Shown: positions 8,777 to 17,405 of the stretch, piece by piece | How the letters are laid out: the number at the start of each line of letters is the position of its first letter | Position numbering within the stretch: the stretch's first letter is position 1 | From: Paludibacteraceae bacterium | Lineage (GTDB): Bacteria; Bacteroidota; Bacteroidia; Bacteroidales; Paludibacteraceae | Reading direction: 5' to 3' | Assembly: GCA_016297215.1 (NCBI GenBank) | Contig: JAEDGZ010000002.1 | Location: forward strand, 1 to 64,000 | DNA length: 64,000 nt | Position numbers and translations under genes: made by a program | The notes under the pieces: generated by a model | The model's input: only the letters and a program-made list of their open reading frames with translations | Databases searched by the model: none | Told to the model about the DNA's origin: nothing

Positions 8777-9673
8777 ATGATACTATCTATGACCGGTTAT
8801 GGCAAAGCCGAAAGCCAAATGGAGAATACAAAGATTGTTGTGGAACTGCGGGGGTTGAACTCGAAGTCGCTGGATTTGAGCACGCGGATGGCTCCACAGT
8901 TGCGCAACAAAGAGTTGGAGATTCGCACGATTATCAACCAGCGTTTGGAGCGGGGGAAGATAGACCTGAGCATTCAGTTGGAGAACATGCAAGGCGGTGC
9001 TGAGAGCACAATGTTCACCCCTATCAACAAAGAGGCGTTTGCGTACTATTATCGGGAGTTGCGGGCGTTGCAGGCGGAGTTGGGCATGGAGGCTGAGCCG
9101 CTGACGGGCACCATACTGCGTCTGCCGGACGTGATGCGGGTGCAGGAGGAGAGCACCATCAGCGAGGAGCAATGGGCAGTGGTAAAAGCGACGCTCATGA
9201 GCGCGATAGACCATTTCATCGCCTTCCGCACGCAGGAGGGTGCGTCGTTGGAGCGTATGTTCACCGAGAAATTGGACGGTATCGCGGCATTGCTGGCGGA
9301 AGTGGAACCCTATGAGAAGAGCCGCGTGGAGAAGATACGTGGGAGGCTGTTCGGGAACCTCGAGCAGTTGTCCGAAGAGACACGGCAGAAAGTGGACATG
9401 AACCGATTGGAGCAGGAGATGATTTACTACCTCGAGAAACTGGATATCAACGAGGAGAAAGTGCGCCTGACCAATCATATCAAGTACTTCCGCGAGACGA
9501 TGGCGGGGGATGGCACCGGCGTAGGGAAGAAACTCGGGTTTATCGCGCAGGAGATGGGGCGCGAGATAAACACGCTGGGCAGCAAGAGCAACCAAAGCGA
9601 GATGCAGATTATCGTGGTGAAGATGAAAGATATTCTCGAACAAATCAAAGAGCAGGTGCTGAATGTGCTATAG
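8777..9673 (+). CDS. yicC: YicC family endoribonuclease-like protein
   Basis: About 298 residues from the ATG at 8777, giving the typical N-terminus MILSMTGYGKAES; an in-frame start at 8699 would overlap mnmE and add a non-homologous 26-residue tail. The N-terminal YicC domain is followed by the conserved C-terminal block (EQEMIYYLEKLDINEEKVRL, GKKLGFIAQEMGREINTLGSK). E. coli YicC is a ribonuclease. The gene precedes gmk and nadD, an order common in Bacteroidota. Confidence 0.92.
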   Translation: MILSMTGYGKAESQMENTKIVVELRGLNSKSLDLSTRMAPQLRNKELEIRTIINQRLERGKIDLSIQLENMQGGAESTMFTPINKEAFAYYYRELRALQAELGMEAEPLTGTILRLPDVMRVQEESTISEEQWAVVKATLMSAIDHFIAFRTQEGASLERMFTEKLDGIAALLAEVEPYEKSRVEKIRGRLFGNLEQLSEETRQKVDMNRLEQEMIYYLEKLDINEEKVRLTNHIKYFRETMAGDGTGVGKKLGFIAQEMGREINTLGSKSNQSEMQIIVVKMKDILEQIKEQVLNVL

Positions 9674-9693
9674 GAAAAAGGACCGTTCGCTAT

Positions 9694-9840
9694 GCTCACT
9701 AAAAGATAAAGGATGAAAGACTTATTACCTTCGTCTATGAGTCCTCAGAGTCTATACTATTTAGTCTTTTATCCTGTGTCCTTCATCCTTAATCGAATAA
9801 ACTATTTAGTCTTTCATCCTTAATCCTTTATCCTTAATCC
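9694..9840. repeat. inverted heptamer repeat element before gmk
   Basis: Left arm units of AAAGGATGAAAGAC and right arm units of GTCTTTCATCCTTAATCC flank a spacer with CTTCGTCTATGAG. The same arrangement, with the same spacer words, lies before yggS at 27527-27672, and a related one lies at 18646-18741. RNA from this stretch could form a long hairpin just before the gmk start. Confidence 0.8.
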
Positions 9841-9849
9841 AACAACGTT

Positions 9850-10413
9850 ATGATTCTTATTTTTTGTGCTCCGAGCGGGAGCGGTAAATCTACTATGGTG
9901 AAGCACCTGCTGAGCCGGTTTCCAGGTCAGTTTGCGCTGAGTGTGTCGTGTACGACGCGTGCCCCACGGGGGCAGGAGCAGGACGGGCGGGAGTACTATT
10001 TCGTCTCTCGCGAGGCGTTTGAGCAACATATCGCTAATGGCGATTTCATCGAGTATGAGCAGGTGTACGAGGGGCTATACTACGGCACGCTGCGTTCGGA
10101 GATAGAGCGCATACAGTCGGCAGGCATGACGGCGGTGTTCGACATCGACGTGAAAGGCGGACTGAACCTGAAGCGTATCTTCGGCGATGAGGCGGCAGCA
10201 GTGTTCATCGCGCCGCCATCGGTGGAAGAACTATCACGCCGTCTGCACGGCAGAGGCGACACCTCGGAGGAGATGATTCAGAAGCGGTTGGCGAAAGCCA
10301 CTATCGAGTTGGCAGACGCGCCGAAGTTCGACTATATCATCACTAACGATGACTTGCAGAAAGCGCAACATACGCTGGAGGAGTTGGTGAAGAATCTTGG
10401 AATGGTGAGGTAA
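9850..10413 (+). CDS. gmk: guanylate kinase
   Basis: A 187-residue enzyme that phosphorylates GMP to GDP. P-loop APSGSGKST is at residues 7-15, followed by the GMP-binding region (SCTTRAPRGQEQDGREYYFV) and the lid. Length is normal. The start is preceded by an inverted heptamer array only 9 nt away, so no classical ribosome binding site is visible. Confidence 0.95.
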   Translation: MILIFCAPSGSGKSTMVKHLLSRFPGQFALSVSCTTRAPRGQEQDGREYYFVSREAFEQHIANGDFIEYEQVYEGLYYGTLRSEIERIQSAGMTAVFDIDVKGGLNLKRIFGDEAAAVFIAPPSVEELSRRLHGRGDTSEEMIQKRLAKATIELADAPKFDYIITNDDLQKAQHTLEELVKNLGMVR

Positions 10414-10446
10414 GAACGAAAAAATCAAGGACTTGAAACGCCCACC

Positions 10447-10851
10447 ATGCAAATAGAAACACCCATCGGCACACTCGCTTTTCCGCTTCCGACGGCATTG
10501 TCCGACCAACTGCAAAGCGAACTATCCGCATATTTCCGCGGTGAAAGGCGCACATTCTCCCCAGACCTCATGGAGGCGGCAGAATTGGCTGTTCCCTGCC
10601 TCGGCACTCTCTTTCAACAGTCGGTATGGCATGCCCTTATGGATATACCCTATGGCACCACCATCATCTACTCAGACTTGGCACGTCGCATAGGTCGCCC
10701 TCGCGCCGTGCGGGCTGTGGCGTCAGCCTGCGGGAGCAATCCCTTCCCCATCATAGTTCCATGCCACCGAGTGGTGGCGAAGAATGGTATCGGAGGCTTT
10801 GCTCTCGGCACACCTGCCAAGCAGTACTTGCTCCGCCTCGAAGCGAAGTAG
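10447..10851 (+). CDS. ogt: methylated-DNA-[protein]-cysteine S-methyltransferase
   Basis: A 134-residue suicide enzyme that removes O6-alkyl groups from guanine in DNA. The active-site motif PCHRV lies at about residues 108-112 (IIVPCHRVVAKNG), and the helix-turn-helix region is FQQSVWHALMDIPYGTTIIY. The N-terminal domain is short. The gene sits between gmk and nadD, which are usually adjacent to yicC, so it may be an insertion into that cluster. Confidence 0.92.
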   Translation: MQIETPIGTLAFPLPTALSDQLQSELSAYFRGERRTFSPDLMEAAELAVPCLGTLFQQSVWHALMDIPYGTTIIYSDLARRIGRPRAVRAVASACGSNPFPIIVPCHRVVAKNGIGGFALGTPAKQYLLRLEAK

Positions 10852-11048
10852 CCGAAGACCTCATATTTCACCTGCAAAAGAGCGGTGAGAAATGCAATAG
10901 ACCTACAAAAAAAACGCGAAACATTGTGTACTCTTAGCCATTCATACACAAAAAAAATGATCCGAACAATAAGCCTTCTACACCTCCCCAAGAGAGACTC
11001 TCAAACAAATATTTTCTAATACTGAATTCACATTGTTTTAACTAAGTT

Positions 11049-11585
11049 ATGCAGATTGGTATCTACGGCGGTTCATTCAACCCCGTGCATTACGGGCATG
11101 TGGGGTTGGCAAAGTGGGTGGCGGAGCACACCGACTTGGATGAGGTATGGATGATGGTGTCGCCCAACAACCCTCTGAAAGACAGCCGCGAGTTGGCTGA
11201 TGAGCAGGAGCGGCTGGAGGGTGTGCGGAAAGCGATAGAGGGGATTCCGCACGTGGTGGCATGCGACTTTGAGTTTAGTCTGCCGCGACCATCGTACACC
11301 GCCAACACCCTGCACGCCTTAGCCGCAGCATATCCGCAGCATACCTTCACCCTCATCATCGGCGAGGATAACCTGCGGATTTTACCCCGCTGGCGGGAAT
11401 GGGAATACATCGTTTCCCGCTACCGTATCTTCGTCTATCCGAGAAGGGACGCGGGCAGTAGTCAGTGGTCAGTGGTCAGTGGTCAGTTGCCGGACAACGC
11501 ACAGATAATCATGCTGGAAGACGCACCGTATTTCGACATTTCCAGCACGGAGATACGGCAACTCGCTGCGCGAGGTAATAAGTAA
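11049..11585 (+). CDS. nadD: nicotinate-nucleotide adenylyltransferase
   Basis: A 178-residue nucleotidyltransferase of NAD synthesis. It has GGSFNPVHYGHVGLAKW at residues 8-24, the substrate loop MMVSPNNPLKD, and the C-terminal ISSTEIR motif. Length is slightly less than the usual 190. Residues about 137-148 (GSSQWSVVSGQL) are encoded by a tandem array of the heptamer GTCAGTG, the same word found between other genes. As 7 is not a multiple of 3, gain or loss of a single unit would shift the frame before the ISSTEIR motif. Confidence 0.93.
   Translation: MQIGIYGGSFNPVHYGHVGLAKWVAEHTDLDEVWMMVSPNNPLKDSRELADEQERLEGVRKAIEGIPHVVACDFEFSLPRPSYTANTLHALAAAYPQHTFTLIIGEDNLRILPRWREWEYIVSRYRIFVYPRRDAGSSQWSVVSGQLPDNAQIIMLEDAPYFDISSTEIRQLAARGNK
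11457..11487 (+). repeat. heptamer array GTCAGTG inside nadD
   Basis: Three full units of GTCAGTG and one partial unit. The same word forms intergenic arrays at 16045-16085 and, as its complement, at 51484-51520. Confidence 0.85.
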
Positions 11586-11645
11586 TTCGCCCTTCGGGCT
11601 GTAATAAGTAATATCTCACTGTGCATATTACCTATTACTTATTAC
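11574..11645. repeat. inverted GTAATAAGTAAT words after nadD
   Basis: AGGTAATAAGTAAT units flank a CGCCCTTCGGGCTG hairpin and are followed by inverted copies (ATTACCTATTACTTATTAC). Related copies are at 28327-28360 and 29044-29086. It overlaps the end of nadD, including its stop codon, and may serve as terminator. Confidence 0.7.
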
Positions 11646-11675
11646 GAAATTATTACAAATTTTTCATCTAAACGC

Positions 11676-11706
11676 TTGCTTATATCAAAAGTTTTTCGTA
11701 CCTTTG
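11676..11706 (+). promoter_or_regulatory. Bacteroidetes-type promoter
   Basis: TTG at 11676-11678, 20-nt spacer, TACCTTTG at 11699-11706. It drives the small gene at 11756 after a leader of about 40 nt. Confidence 0.8.
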
Positions 11707-11755
11707 CAGCGCAAAAGAAAATAACATAACATTAACCATAAAAAACGACACAATT

Positions 11756-12004
11756 ATGATTCGTACAACATTTGACCGCCTCCGCGAGGTAAAAGACAGT
11801 CTCCCCCATGGCAGCATGGATGCCATCGCACAGGAACTTGGTATGGAACCCGATGCAGTTCGCGCTTTCTTCAAAGGTGAAGGTAACGCAGAGGCAGGTT
11901 ATCATATTGAACCCGGTCCTGAGGGTGGCATCGTAACGCTGACTGATACCCGTATCTTGGATGTTGCCCTGCGTATTGCATGGGTAGCACAGAAAGGACT
12001 GTAA
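11756..12004 (+). CDS. small conserved protein with HTH-like N-terminus
   Basis: An 82-residue acidic protein. Residues 1-45 (DRLREVKDSLPHGSMDAIAQELGMEPDAVRAFF) look like a helix-turn-helix, and the rest is a short beta-rich tail ending in DVALRIAWVAQKGL. It has its own strong-looking promoter. I do not recognise a named family. A DNA- or RNA-binding housekeeping role is an inference from the HTH look, the high promoter quality and the small size. Confidence 0.75.
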   Translation: MIRTTFDRLREVKDSLPHGSMDAIAQELGMEPDAVRAFFKGEGNAEAGYHIEPGPEGGIVTLTDTRILDVALRIAWVAQKGL

Positions 12005-12044
12005 AAACACCCCTAAACGTTTCGGGGACTCCGAGATTGCAGCC

Positions 12045-12929
12045 ATGTACCGCAACCATTCAAAAGCATTTCCTCATGCGCTATGCGTAGGGGTAATGCT
12101 TTTTCTTTTTTGTCTCCCCGCCTCGGCGGAAGATGTTTTACCCGCCCGCGACACAGTCGGGGCGTCTCCAGTGAAATCTCGTTGGCTGGATGAGCACCCG
12201 AAGCGGCTGGGGCTGACCTACGGCGCGGATGTCAACCTCGTTGCCAACTATATCTGGCGCGGACTGTACGTGGGCGGACCGAGCGTGCAGGCGAGTGCGA
12301 ACGTGGGCTACGGCGGCTTGTTCGTGGACATGTGGTGGAACGTGGGCAGTACCGACTGGGCGTTTCAGGGATTCCTGCCCGAGGTGGATATCTCCGTGGG
12401 CTTCTCGCGCTGGGGCTTTCGGCTGTTCGTCATCCACATGTGCTATTTCGACGGCACGGGGCTCTTCGACTTTAAGCAAGCCGCGCCCGGGCAGCCTGGC
12501 AACACCACGGAATTGCGCGCGGGCTACAAGGTGAGCAGCAAGTTGCCGCTGAGCATACTCTGGTGCACGCGCTTCACGAGCCGCGATGGCTACCTACTGG
12601 AGGATGGCACCATCAAACGCGCATGGTCGTCGTACTTGGAATTAGGCTACGACTTCGCCTTACCCTACGACATGACGCTCTCCGCCCGACTGGGCATGAC
12701 CCCGTGGAAGAGCCTCTACACGAGTTATAAAGGCGACTTTGCCGTGAACAACATCGCCCTCACCCTGCGCAAAGACTGGTCGCTGAGTGCGCATTGCGGG
12801 CTGCACCTATCTGCCGACCTCATGCTCAACCCGTGGCGTATCAGCCGCGAGAACATCCGCTGGAGTGCTACCGACCCGGGCGAACAACGGCTCAACGCCA
12901 ACATCTCCTGCGGAGTATACCTAAAATAA
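12045..12929 (+). CDS. putative outer-membrane beta-barrel protein
   Basis: A 294-residue protein with a signal peptide (cleavage near PASAED). The mature part is rich in alternating aromatic and small residues (NLVANYIWRGLYVGG, ASANVGYGGLFVDMWW, RLNANISCGVYLK) and ends in an aromatic-containing strand, as expected for an outer-membrane barrel. The motif YIWRG is common in Bacteroidota barrel proteins of unknown function. It follows the small HTH-like gene by 40 nt and may be co-transcribed. Substrate and role are unknown. Confidence 0.75.
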   Translation: MYRNHSKAFPHALCVGVMLFLFCLPASAEDVLPARDTVGASPVKSRWLDEHPKRLGLTYGADVNLVANYIWRGLYVGGPSVQASANVGYGGLFVDMWWNVGSTDWAFQGFLPEVDISVGFSRWGFRLFVIHMCYFDGTGLFDFKQAAPGQPGNTTELRAGYKVSSKLPLSILWCTRFTSRDGYLLEDGTIKRAWSSYLELGYDFALPYDMTLSARLGMTPWKSLYTSYKGDFAVNNIALTLRKDWSLSAHCGLHLSADLMLNPWRISRENIRWSATDPGEQRLNANISCGVYLK

Positions 12930-13047
12930 TTGGACAATTTGACAATTTACTATTTTACTATTTGACCATGCGATGCCCGAGTGCGCCCCGACTGGTTACC
13001 GAGGGCTGAAATATAAGTGGTAATTGAGAAAAAACTACATAGACTAC

Positions 13048-14853
13048 ATGGCTGCACAATCAAATGACAAAGACCTATCGGAACTTTTGAAGAAAGTTCA
13101 AAACGGAACATGGCAATTGCCTGAATTTCAACGAAGTTGGGTATGGGATGATACACGTGTTATCAAGCTATTAGAGAGTCTTCTCTCTGGTTATCCAATG
13201 GGAGCGATTATGAATTTAGAACATGGTAACAATAGTATCCATCTCAAATATAGACTTTTCACAGGTGTTAATGCCAATTGTGCTTCGGTTGTGCCTGAAG
13301 GACTTATCTTGGATGGTCAGCAACGACTCACAACGTTATACCAAGCTCTCTATAGTCGGGAACCAGTAAAGACTTGTCTTCCTAGTAATCGGGATAAGGA
13401 AATTGGGCGCTATTATTATATTGACATGCGTAAAATCGTGAAAGATGATACAGATGTCTTAGAGTGTCTTTTATCTATTCCAGCGGATAAGAAATTAAAA
13501 GAAGATATTGGTCGAACGATTACACTCGACCTGAGCGACCGCAAAAAAGAGTTTGAACAATTCTTTTACCCTGTTAACATTCTATATGATCCAGTTGAGG
13601 TGGGAAACTGGATGACCCAATATTATCAGTTCCATAACTATGACCCGATTGCCGTTAAACTATATACCGATTTTTTGCAAAAGGTCATCACTCCATTGCA
13701 GTCATATAAGATTCCGGTTATTCAACTAACTAAAGACACCTCCAAGGAGGCTGTTTGTCAAATCTTTGAGAACGTCAATACAGGTGGTGTGCCACTTACG
13801 GTATTTGAATTAGCAACAGCGATCTATGCTTCCGATGGTTTCAATCTGCGTGAGGATTGGAGCAATATTCAAAAAGAGTTCAAGTCTCTCAAAGTGAATT
13901 TGCTCAAAAAGATGGAACCGCACTATTTCTTGATGGCAATGTCTCTATTGGTATCCTACCAAAATAATCTGATTTCCGGTTCTGCCGTTACTTGTAAGAA
14001 ACGAGACATCTTAAAAATGGTTCTAAAAGATTATACAGCCAACCGTGATGCTCTTGTTAAGGGGTTCAAATTAGCTAATAATTTTGTAGTCCATCTCGGT
14101 ATATACGCTACACGTGACTTGCCATACGAGACCCAACTCATTCCATTGGCTGCAATATTTGCCTTTGACGAAACGCATGGTAAGTTATTGAACATGCCAA
14201 ACGCAAAGGAAAAATTGGCTCACTGGTTTTGGTGTGGTGTGTTTGGCGAATTATACGGTGGTGCCAACGAGACGCGTTTTGCAACGGATATTGTAGGTGT
14301 ACTCTCATGGATATCCAATGGAAATGAGCCAGACACAGTGGTTCGTTCCTCCTTCAACGCCATCCGTCTCTTATCGCTCACTACTAGAAATAGTGCAGCA
14401 TACAAGGGTGTCATGGCACTCATTCTCAAAGAGTCGCCGTTAGATTTCATGACTGGACAGAAGATGGATGTGGCATCCTATCTGAATGAGAATACGGATA
14501 TCCACCACATATATCCTGAAGTTCAATGTCAGAATGCAGGTTTCCCTGAAAGCAAGTGGAACTCGGTCATCAACAAAACACCGATTTACGCAAGCACCAA
14601 CCGATCTATTGGTGGGCGTTTACCTAGTGAATATATCATGACAATGGCAAAAAAAGGTCTGTCTGCCCAACAGATAGACGATGCTTTGGTTTCACATATG
14701 ATAAATCCTATGCTCCTCCGCGATGACAATTTCGATTCATATATAACAGACCGTGCAACACGCATCCTCAATTGCATCGAAAAAGCAATGGGTAAGGTAG
14801 TCTCAGGCAGAGATAGCGAAGACATCAAACGCGAGTTCGGAAATGCAATATAA
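13048..14853 (+). CDS. DUF262/DUF1524 (GmrSD-like) nuclease protein
   Basis: About 601 residues from ATG 13048; a TTG start at 13024 is also possible. The N-terminal DUF262 domain carries the NTPase-type motif DGQQR at residues 89-93, with the leading LPEFQRSWVW and SGYPMGAI segments. The C-terminal DUF1524 domain holds the His-Me-finger nuclease motif DIHHIYP (His486-His487), followed by NKTPIYASTNRSIG. This layout is that of GmrSD, which cuts modified phage DNA, and of SspE-type effectors. Base and codon use is visibly AT-richer than its neighbours, and no partner gene is adjacent, so it is probably a stand-alone defence gene gained by transfer. The target is unknown. Confidence 0.88.
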   Translation: MAAQSNDKDLSELLKKVQNGTWQLPEFQRSWVWDDTRVIKLLESLLSGYPMGAIMNLEHGNNSIHLKYRLFTGVNANCASVVPEGLILDGQQRLTTLYQALYSREPVKTCLPSNRDKEIGRYYYIDMRKIVKDDTDVLECLLSIPADKKLKEDIGRTITLDLSDRKKEFEQFFYPVNILYDPVEVGNWMTQYYQFHNYDPIAVKLYTDFLQKVITPLQSYKIPVIQLTKDTSKEAVCQIFENVNTGGVPLTVFELATAIYASDGFNLREDWSNIQKEFKSLKVNLLKKMEPHYFLMAMSLLVSYQNNLISGSAVTCKKRDILKMVLKDYTANRDALVKGFKLANNFVVHLGIYATRDLPYETQLIPLAAIFAFDETHGKLLNMPNAKEKLAHWFWCGVFGELYGGANETRFATDIVGVLSWISNGNEPDTVVRSSFNAIRLLSLTTRNSAAYKGVMALILKESPLDFMTGQKMDVASYLNENTDIHHIYPEVQCQNAGFPESKWNSVINKTPIYASTNRSIGGRLPSEYIMTMAKKGLSAQQIDDALVSHMINPMLLRDDNFDSYITDRATRILNCIEKAMGKVVSGRDSEDIKREFGNAI

Positions 14854-14925
14854 ATTATCAGTTATATCGTACCTATGGAGTTAGTATAGAGAACTACCCG
14901 TAATTTTTCAATTTACAAATTGCTT

Positions 14926-15942
14926 ATGACCCAAGCAAAGAAAATATCCATTGTCTTGTCTGCGGTATTGGCTATCGTGCTGCTGGCAGCGTTCGGCTGG
15001 CGGCAGAAAGCGCAGCCTGCGGCGGCGTATTTTGCCAACAAGGGAGTAATCTTTGGCACATACTACAACATACAATACCAAGCAGGCGCAGACCTGCACG
15101 ACAGCATATTGGCGGCGTTTGACGCTTTCGACCGTTCGCTGAGCATGTTCAACAGCACATCCGTCATCTCCCGTATCAACCACAACCACGACACCCTCAC
15201 CGACGCTTTCTTCGAGCAGATGTGGGCGGAGGCAGAGCGCGTCCATGCCTTGAGCGGCGGCGCGTTCGACATCACGGTGGCGCCGCTGGTGAATCTCTGG
15301 GGCTTCGGCTTCAAGAACCGCGAGCAGGTAACGAAAGCGAAGATAGACTCGGTGCTGCCGCTGGTGGGGTTTGAGAAAGTGGCGTTGCGCGAGCACCGCG
15401 TGCAGAAAGCCGATGAGCGGATGATGCTGGACGCGAGTGCGGTGGCGAAAGGGCAGGCGTGTGATGTGATTGCCGCACTGTTGGAAAGCCACGGTGCGGA
15501 GAACTACCTTGTGGATATAGGCGGGGAGGTGGTTGCCAAGGGGCTGAGCAAGCACGGCGAGCCGTGGCGCATAGGTATCACCAAGCCCGTGGACGACCCC
15601 ACAGGCGAGAGCAAAGCCCTACAAGAGATTATCCAAACGACAGACATCTGCATGGCGACTTCGGGCAACTACCGTAATTTCTACTACGAAGGCGGCGAGC
15701 GTCGTTCGCATACCATCGACCCGCGTACGGGCTACCCTGTGCAGCACAGTCTCTTGAGCGCCACCGTGGTAGCCTCCTCCTGCATGCGGGCGGACGCGCT
15801 GGCAACGGCGTGCATGGTGCTGGGCGCAGACAAAGCCAAGCAGATGCTGGAGCAGGCAGGCGACGCAGCAGGCTATTTCATAGTAGCACAAGGCGACTCC
15901 ACGGCAGTCATCACCACCGAGAATTGGATATTTGACAGATAA
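14926..15942 (+). CDS. apbE: FAD:protein FMN transferase (ApbE family)
   Basis: About 338 residues from ATG 14926 (a TTG at 14920 is less likely). An N-terminal membrane anchor or signal (SIVLSAVLAIVLLAAFGW) is followed by the ApbE domain: FGTYYNIQYQ, the SGGAFDITVAPLVNLWGFG motif, DASAVAKGQACDVIA, DIGGEVVAKG and the C-terminal HTIDPRTGYPV Mg-binding segment. It attaches FMN covalently to Thr residues of Rnf/Nqr or other periplasmic flavoproteins. No target gene is in the window. Confidence 0.93.
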   Translation: MTQAKKISIVLSAVLAIVLLAAFGWRQKAQPAAAYFANKGVIFGTYYNIQYQAGADLHDSILAAFDAFDRSLSMFNSTSVISRINHNHDTLTDAFFEQMWAEAERVHALSGGAFDITVAPLVNLWGFGFKNREQVTKAKIDSVLPLVGFEKVALREHRVQKADERMMLDASAVAKGQACDVIAALLESHGAENYLVDIGGEVVAKGLSKHGEPWRIGITKPVDDPTGESKALQEIIQTTDICMATSGNYRNFYYEGGERRSHTIDPRTGYPVQHSLLSATVVASSCMRADALATACMVLGADKAKQMLEQAGDAAGYFIVAQGDSTAVITTENWIFDR

Positions 15943-15997
15943 ATCCGTCCCATTTTGACCAAAAAACGGCGAAATACATAAAAAAACGTTGATTTTT

Positions 15998-16028
15998 TTG
16001 TGTATTTCTTTTTTTTTTCGTAACTTTG
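15998..16028 (+). promoter_or_regulatory. Bacteroidetes-type promoter for bamD
   Basis: TTG at 15998-16000, 20-nt spacer, TAACTTTG at 16021-16028. Confidence 0.8.
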
Positions 16029-16044
16029 CACGCTTTTTGCTGTG

Positions 16045-16085
16045 ATGTAGTGGTTAGTGGTCAGTGATTAGTTGTCAGTGGTCAG
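16045..16085 (+). repeat. heptamer array GTCAGTG before bamD
   Basis: Degenerate units GTGGTTA, GTGGTCA, GTGATTA and GTTGTCA between promoter and start codon. Followed by AATTCTTAATTA words. Confidence 0.8.
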
Positions 16086-16110
16086 TGCCCTCATAATTCT
16101 TAATTACCTC

Positions 16111-16914
16111 TTGAAGTCCCGTTTCTTTCTCATATCATTGCTGGCAGTGCTCTTCGTTTCTTGCAGAGAGTATCAGAAGGTGTTGAAATCCACCGACCCT
16201 GACTACAAATACGAGCAGGCGTTGCGGTATTTCAACGACAAGCAGTATGTGAAGGCGCAAACGCTGCTGGACGACATCACCCCTTACTACAAGGGCACGG
16301 AGCGGAGCGAGGATGTGCTTGCCTATTTGGCGCGTTGCTACATGGGGCAAAAAGACTACGCCTCCGCATCCGATTACTATTCGGCATATATCCGCAATTA
16401 TCCCAAAGGCAAATATATTATCGAGGCGCGTTTCCAGTTAGGGCATTGCTACTACCTCGATGCGCCGGATGCACGATTAGACCAAGACATCACGAAGAAA
16501 GCCATTCAGGCATTCACGGAGTTTGTGGAGTTCTATCCCGAGAGCCCCTACGCCGAGCAAGCCTATGAGGAAATGGGGGAGATGTACGATAAGTTGGCAG
16601 AGAAAGAGTACTATAATGCGAAGTTATATTACAACCTCGGGTCATACTTAGGCAATAACTATCTGAGTTGCGAGATAGTGGCGAAGAATGCGCTGAAGAC
16701 ATACCCAAGCAATAAGTATCAGGAAGAGTTTAACTGGCTGATACTGCAAGCGAAATACCAACAGACGCTGATGTCCTACGAAGCAAAGAAGTTGGATCGC
16801 GCCCGCGACACGCAAGATGAGTACTACAACTTCATCACCGAGTATCCCGAATCGAAACACCGCGCCGCAGCCGACAAGATACTGCGCGATGTGAAGAAGA
16901 TTACGAACGAATAG
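16111..16914 (+). CDS. bamD: outer membrane protein assembly factor BamD
   Basis: About 267 residues if started at the TTG at 16111, which gives a lipoprotein signal peptide with lipobox LFVSC; an upstream GTG at 16072 would start inside heptamer repeats. TPR-like repeats cover the rest (DYKYEQALRYFNDKQYVKAQTLLDDI, ARCYMGQKDYASASDYYSAY, SPYAEQAYEEMGEMYDKLAEKEYYNAKLYYNLGSY is typical of BamD). It is a subunit of the BAM machine for outer-membrane barrels. Together with the omega gene and coaBC it forms a conserved Bacteroidota cluster. Confidence 0.92.
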   Translation: MKSRFFLISLLAVLFVSCREYQKVLKSTDPDYKYEQALRYFNDKQYVKAQTLLDDITPYYKGTERSEDVLAYLARCYMGQKDYASASDYYSAYIRNYPKGKYIIEARFQLGHCYYLDAPDARLDQDITKKAIQAFTEFVEFYPESPYAEQAYEEMGEMYDKLAEKEYYNAKLYYNLGSYLGNNYLSCEIVAKNALKTYPSNKYQEEFNWLILQAKYQQTLMSYEAKKLDRARDTQDEYYNFITEYPESKHRAAADKILRDVKKITNE

Positions 16915-16926
16915 AAATCATTTTTT

Positions 16927-16956
16927 AGCGGGCGTGGACGCCCGCGTACCCGAACA
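16927..16956. repeat. palindromic element A (A1 form), intergenic
   Basis: AGCGGGCGTGGACGCCCGCG followed by TACCCGAACA. Arm changes are compensatory: CGGGCG pairs with CGCCCG, so the hairpin is kept. Confidence 0.85.
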
Positions 16957-16992
16957 TTCCAATAGGAACTGATAAACTTAACAACAAAAGAT

Positions 16993-17325
16993 ATGGATTA
17001 CAAGAACACCAATGCACCGAAGAACACGATTACCCGCGACATGAACCGTTTGGTCGAGCCCGTGGGCAACGTGTATGAGACCGTGGCTATCATCGCCAAG
17101 CGTGCGAACCAGATTGGCAACGGATTGAAGAAAGAGTTGGATGCTAAACTGCAAGATTTCTCCGTACCTCAAGACTCGCTCGAAGAGACCTTCGAGAACA
17201 AGGAGCAAATCGAGATTTCCCGCTCTTACGAGAAACTGCCGAAGCCGACCCTGATGGCGACCCAAGAGTTCATCGAAGGCGACCTCATCTACAAAGGCAG
17301 CAACAAAGACGAGGCGCTGAAGTAA
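16993..17325 (+). CDS. rpoZ: Bacteroidetes-type RNA polymerase omega subunit (Rpb6-like)
   Basis: A 110-residue protein with the omega/Rpb6 core NVYETVAIIAKRANQIG and a C-terminal EKLPKPTLMATQEFIEGDLIYK. This form lies between bamD and coaBC in many Bacteroidota. It helps assemble and stabilise RNA polymerase. Confidence 0.85.
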   Translation: MDYKNTNAPKNTITRDMNRLVEPVGNVYETVAIIAKRANQIGNGLKKELDAKLQDFSVPQDSLEETFENKEQIEISRSYEKLPKPTLMATQEFIEGDLIYKGSNKDEALK

Positions 17326-17333
17326 GAAGGAAT

Positions 17334-17396
17334 CTATAGAGGCTATAGTGGCTATAGAAGCTATAGCATCTATAGAGACTATAGACACTATAGATA
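17334..17396 (+). repeat. 9-bp tandem repeat CTATAGNNN
   Basis: Seven successive units, each a perfect CTATAG palindrome followed by three variable bases (AGG, TGG, AAG, CAT, AGA, ACA, ATA). It fills the gap between rpoZ and coaBC. Confidence 0.9.
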
Positions 17397-17405
17397 GACT
17401 GCAAA

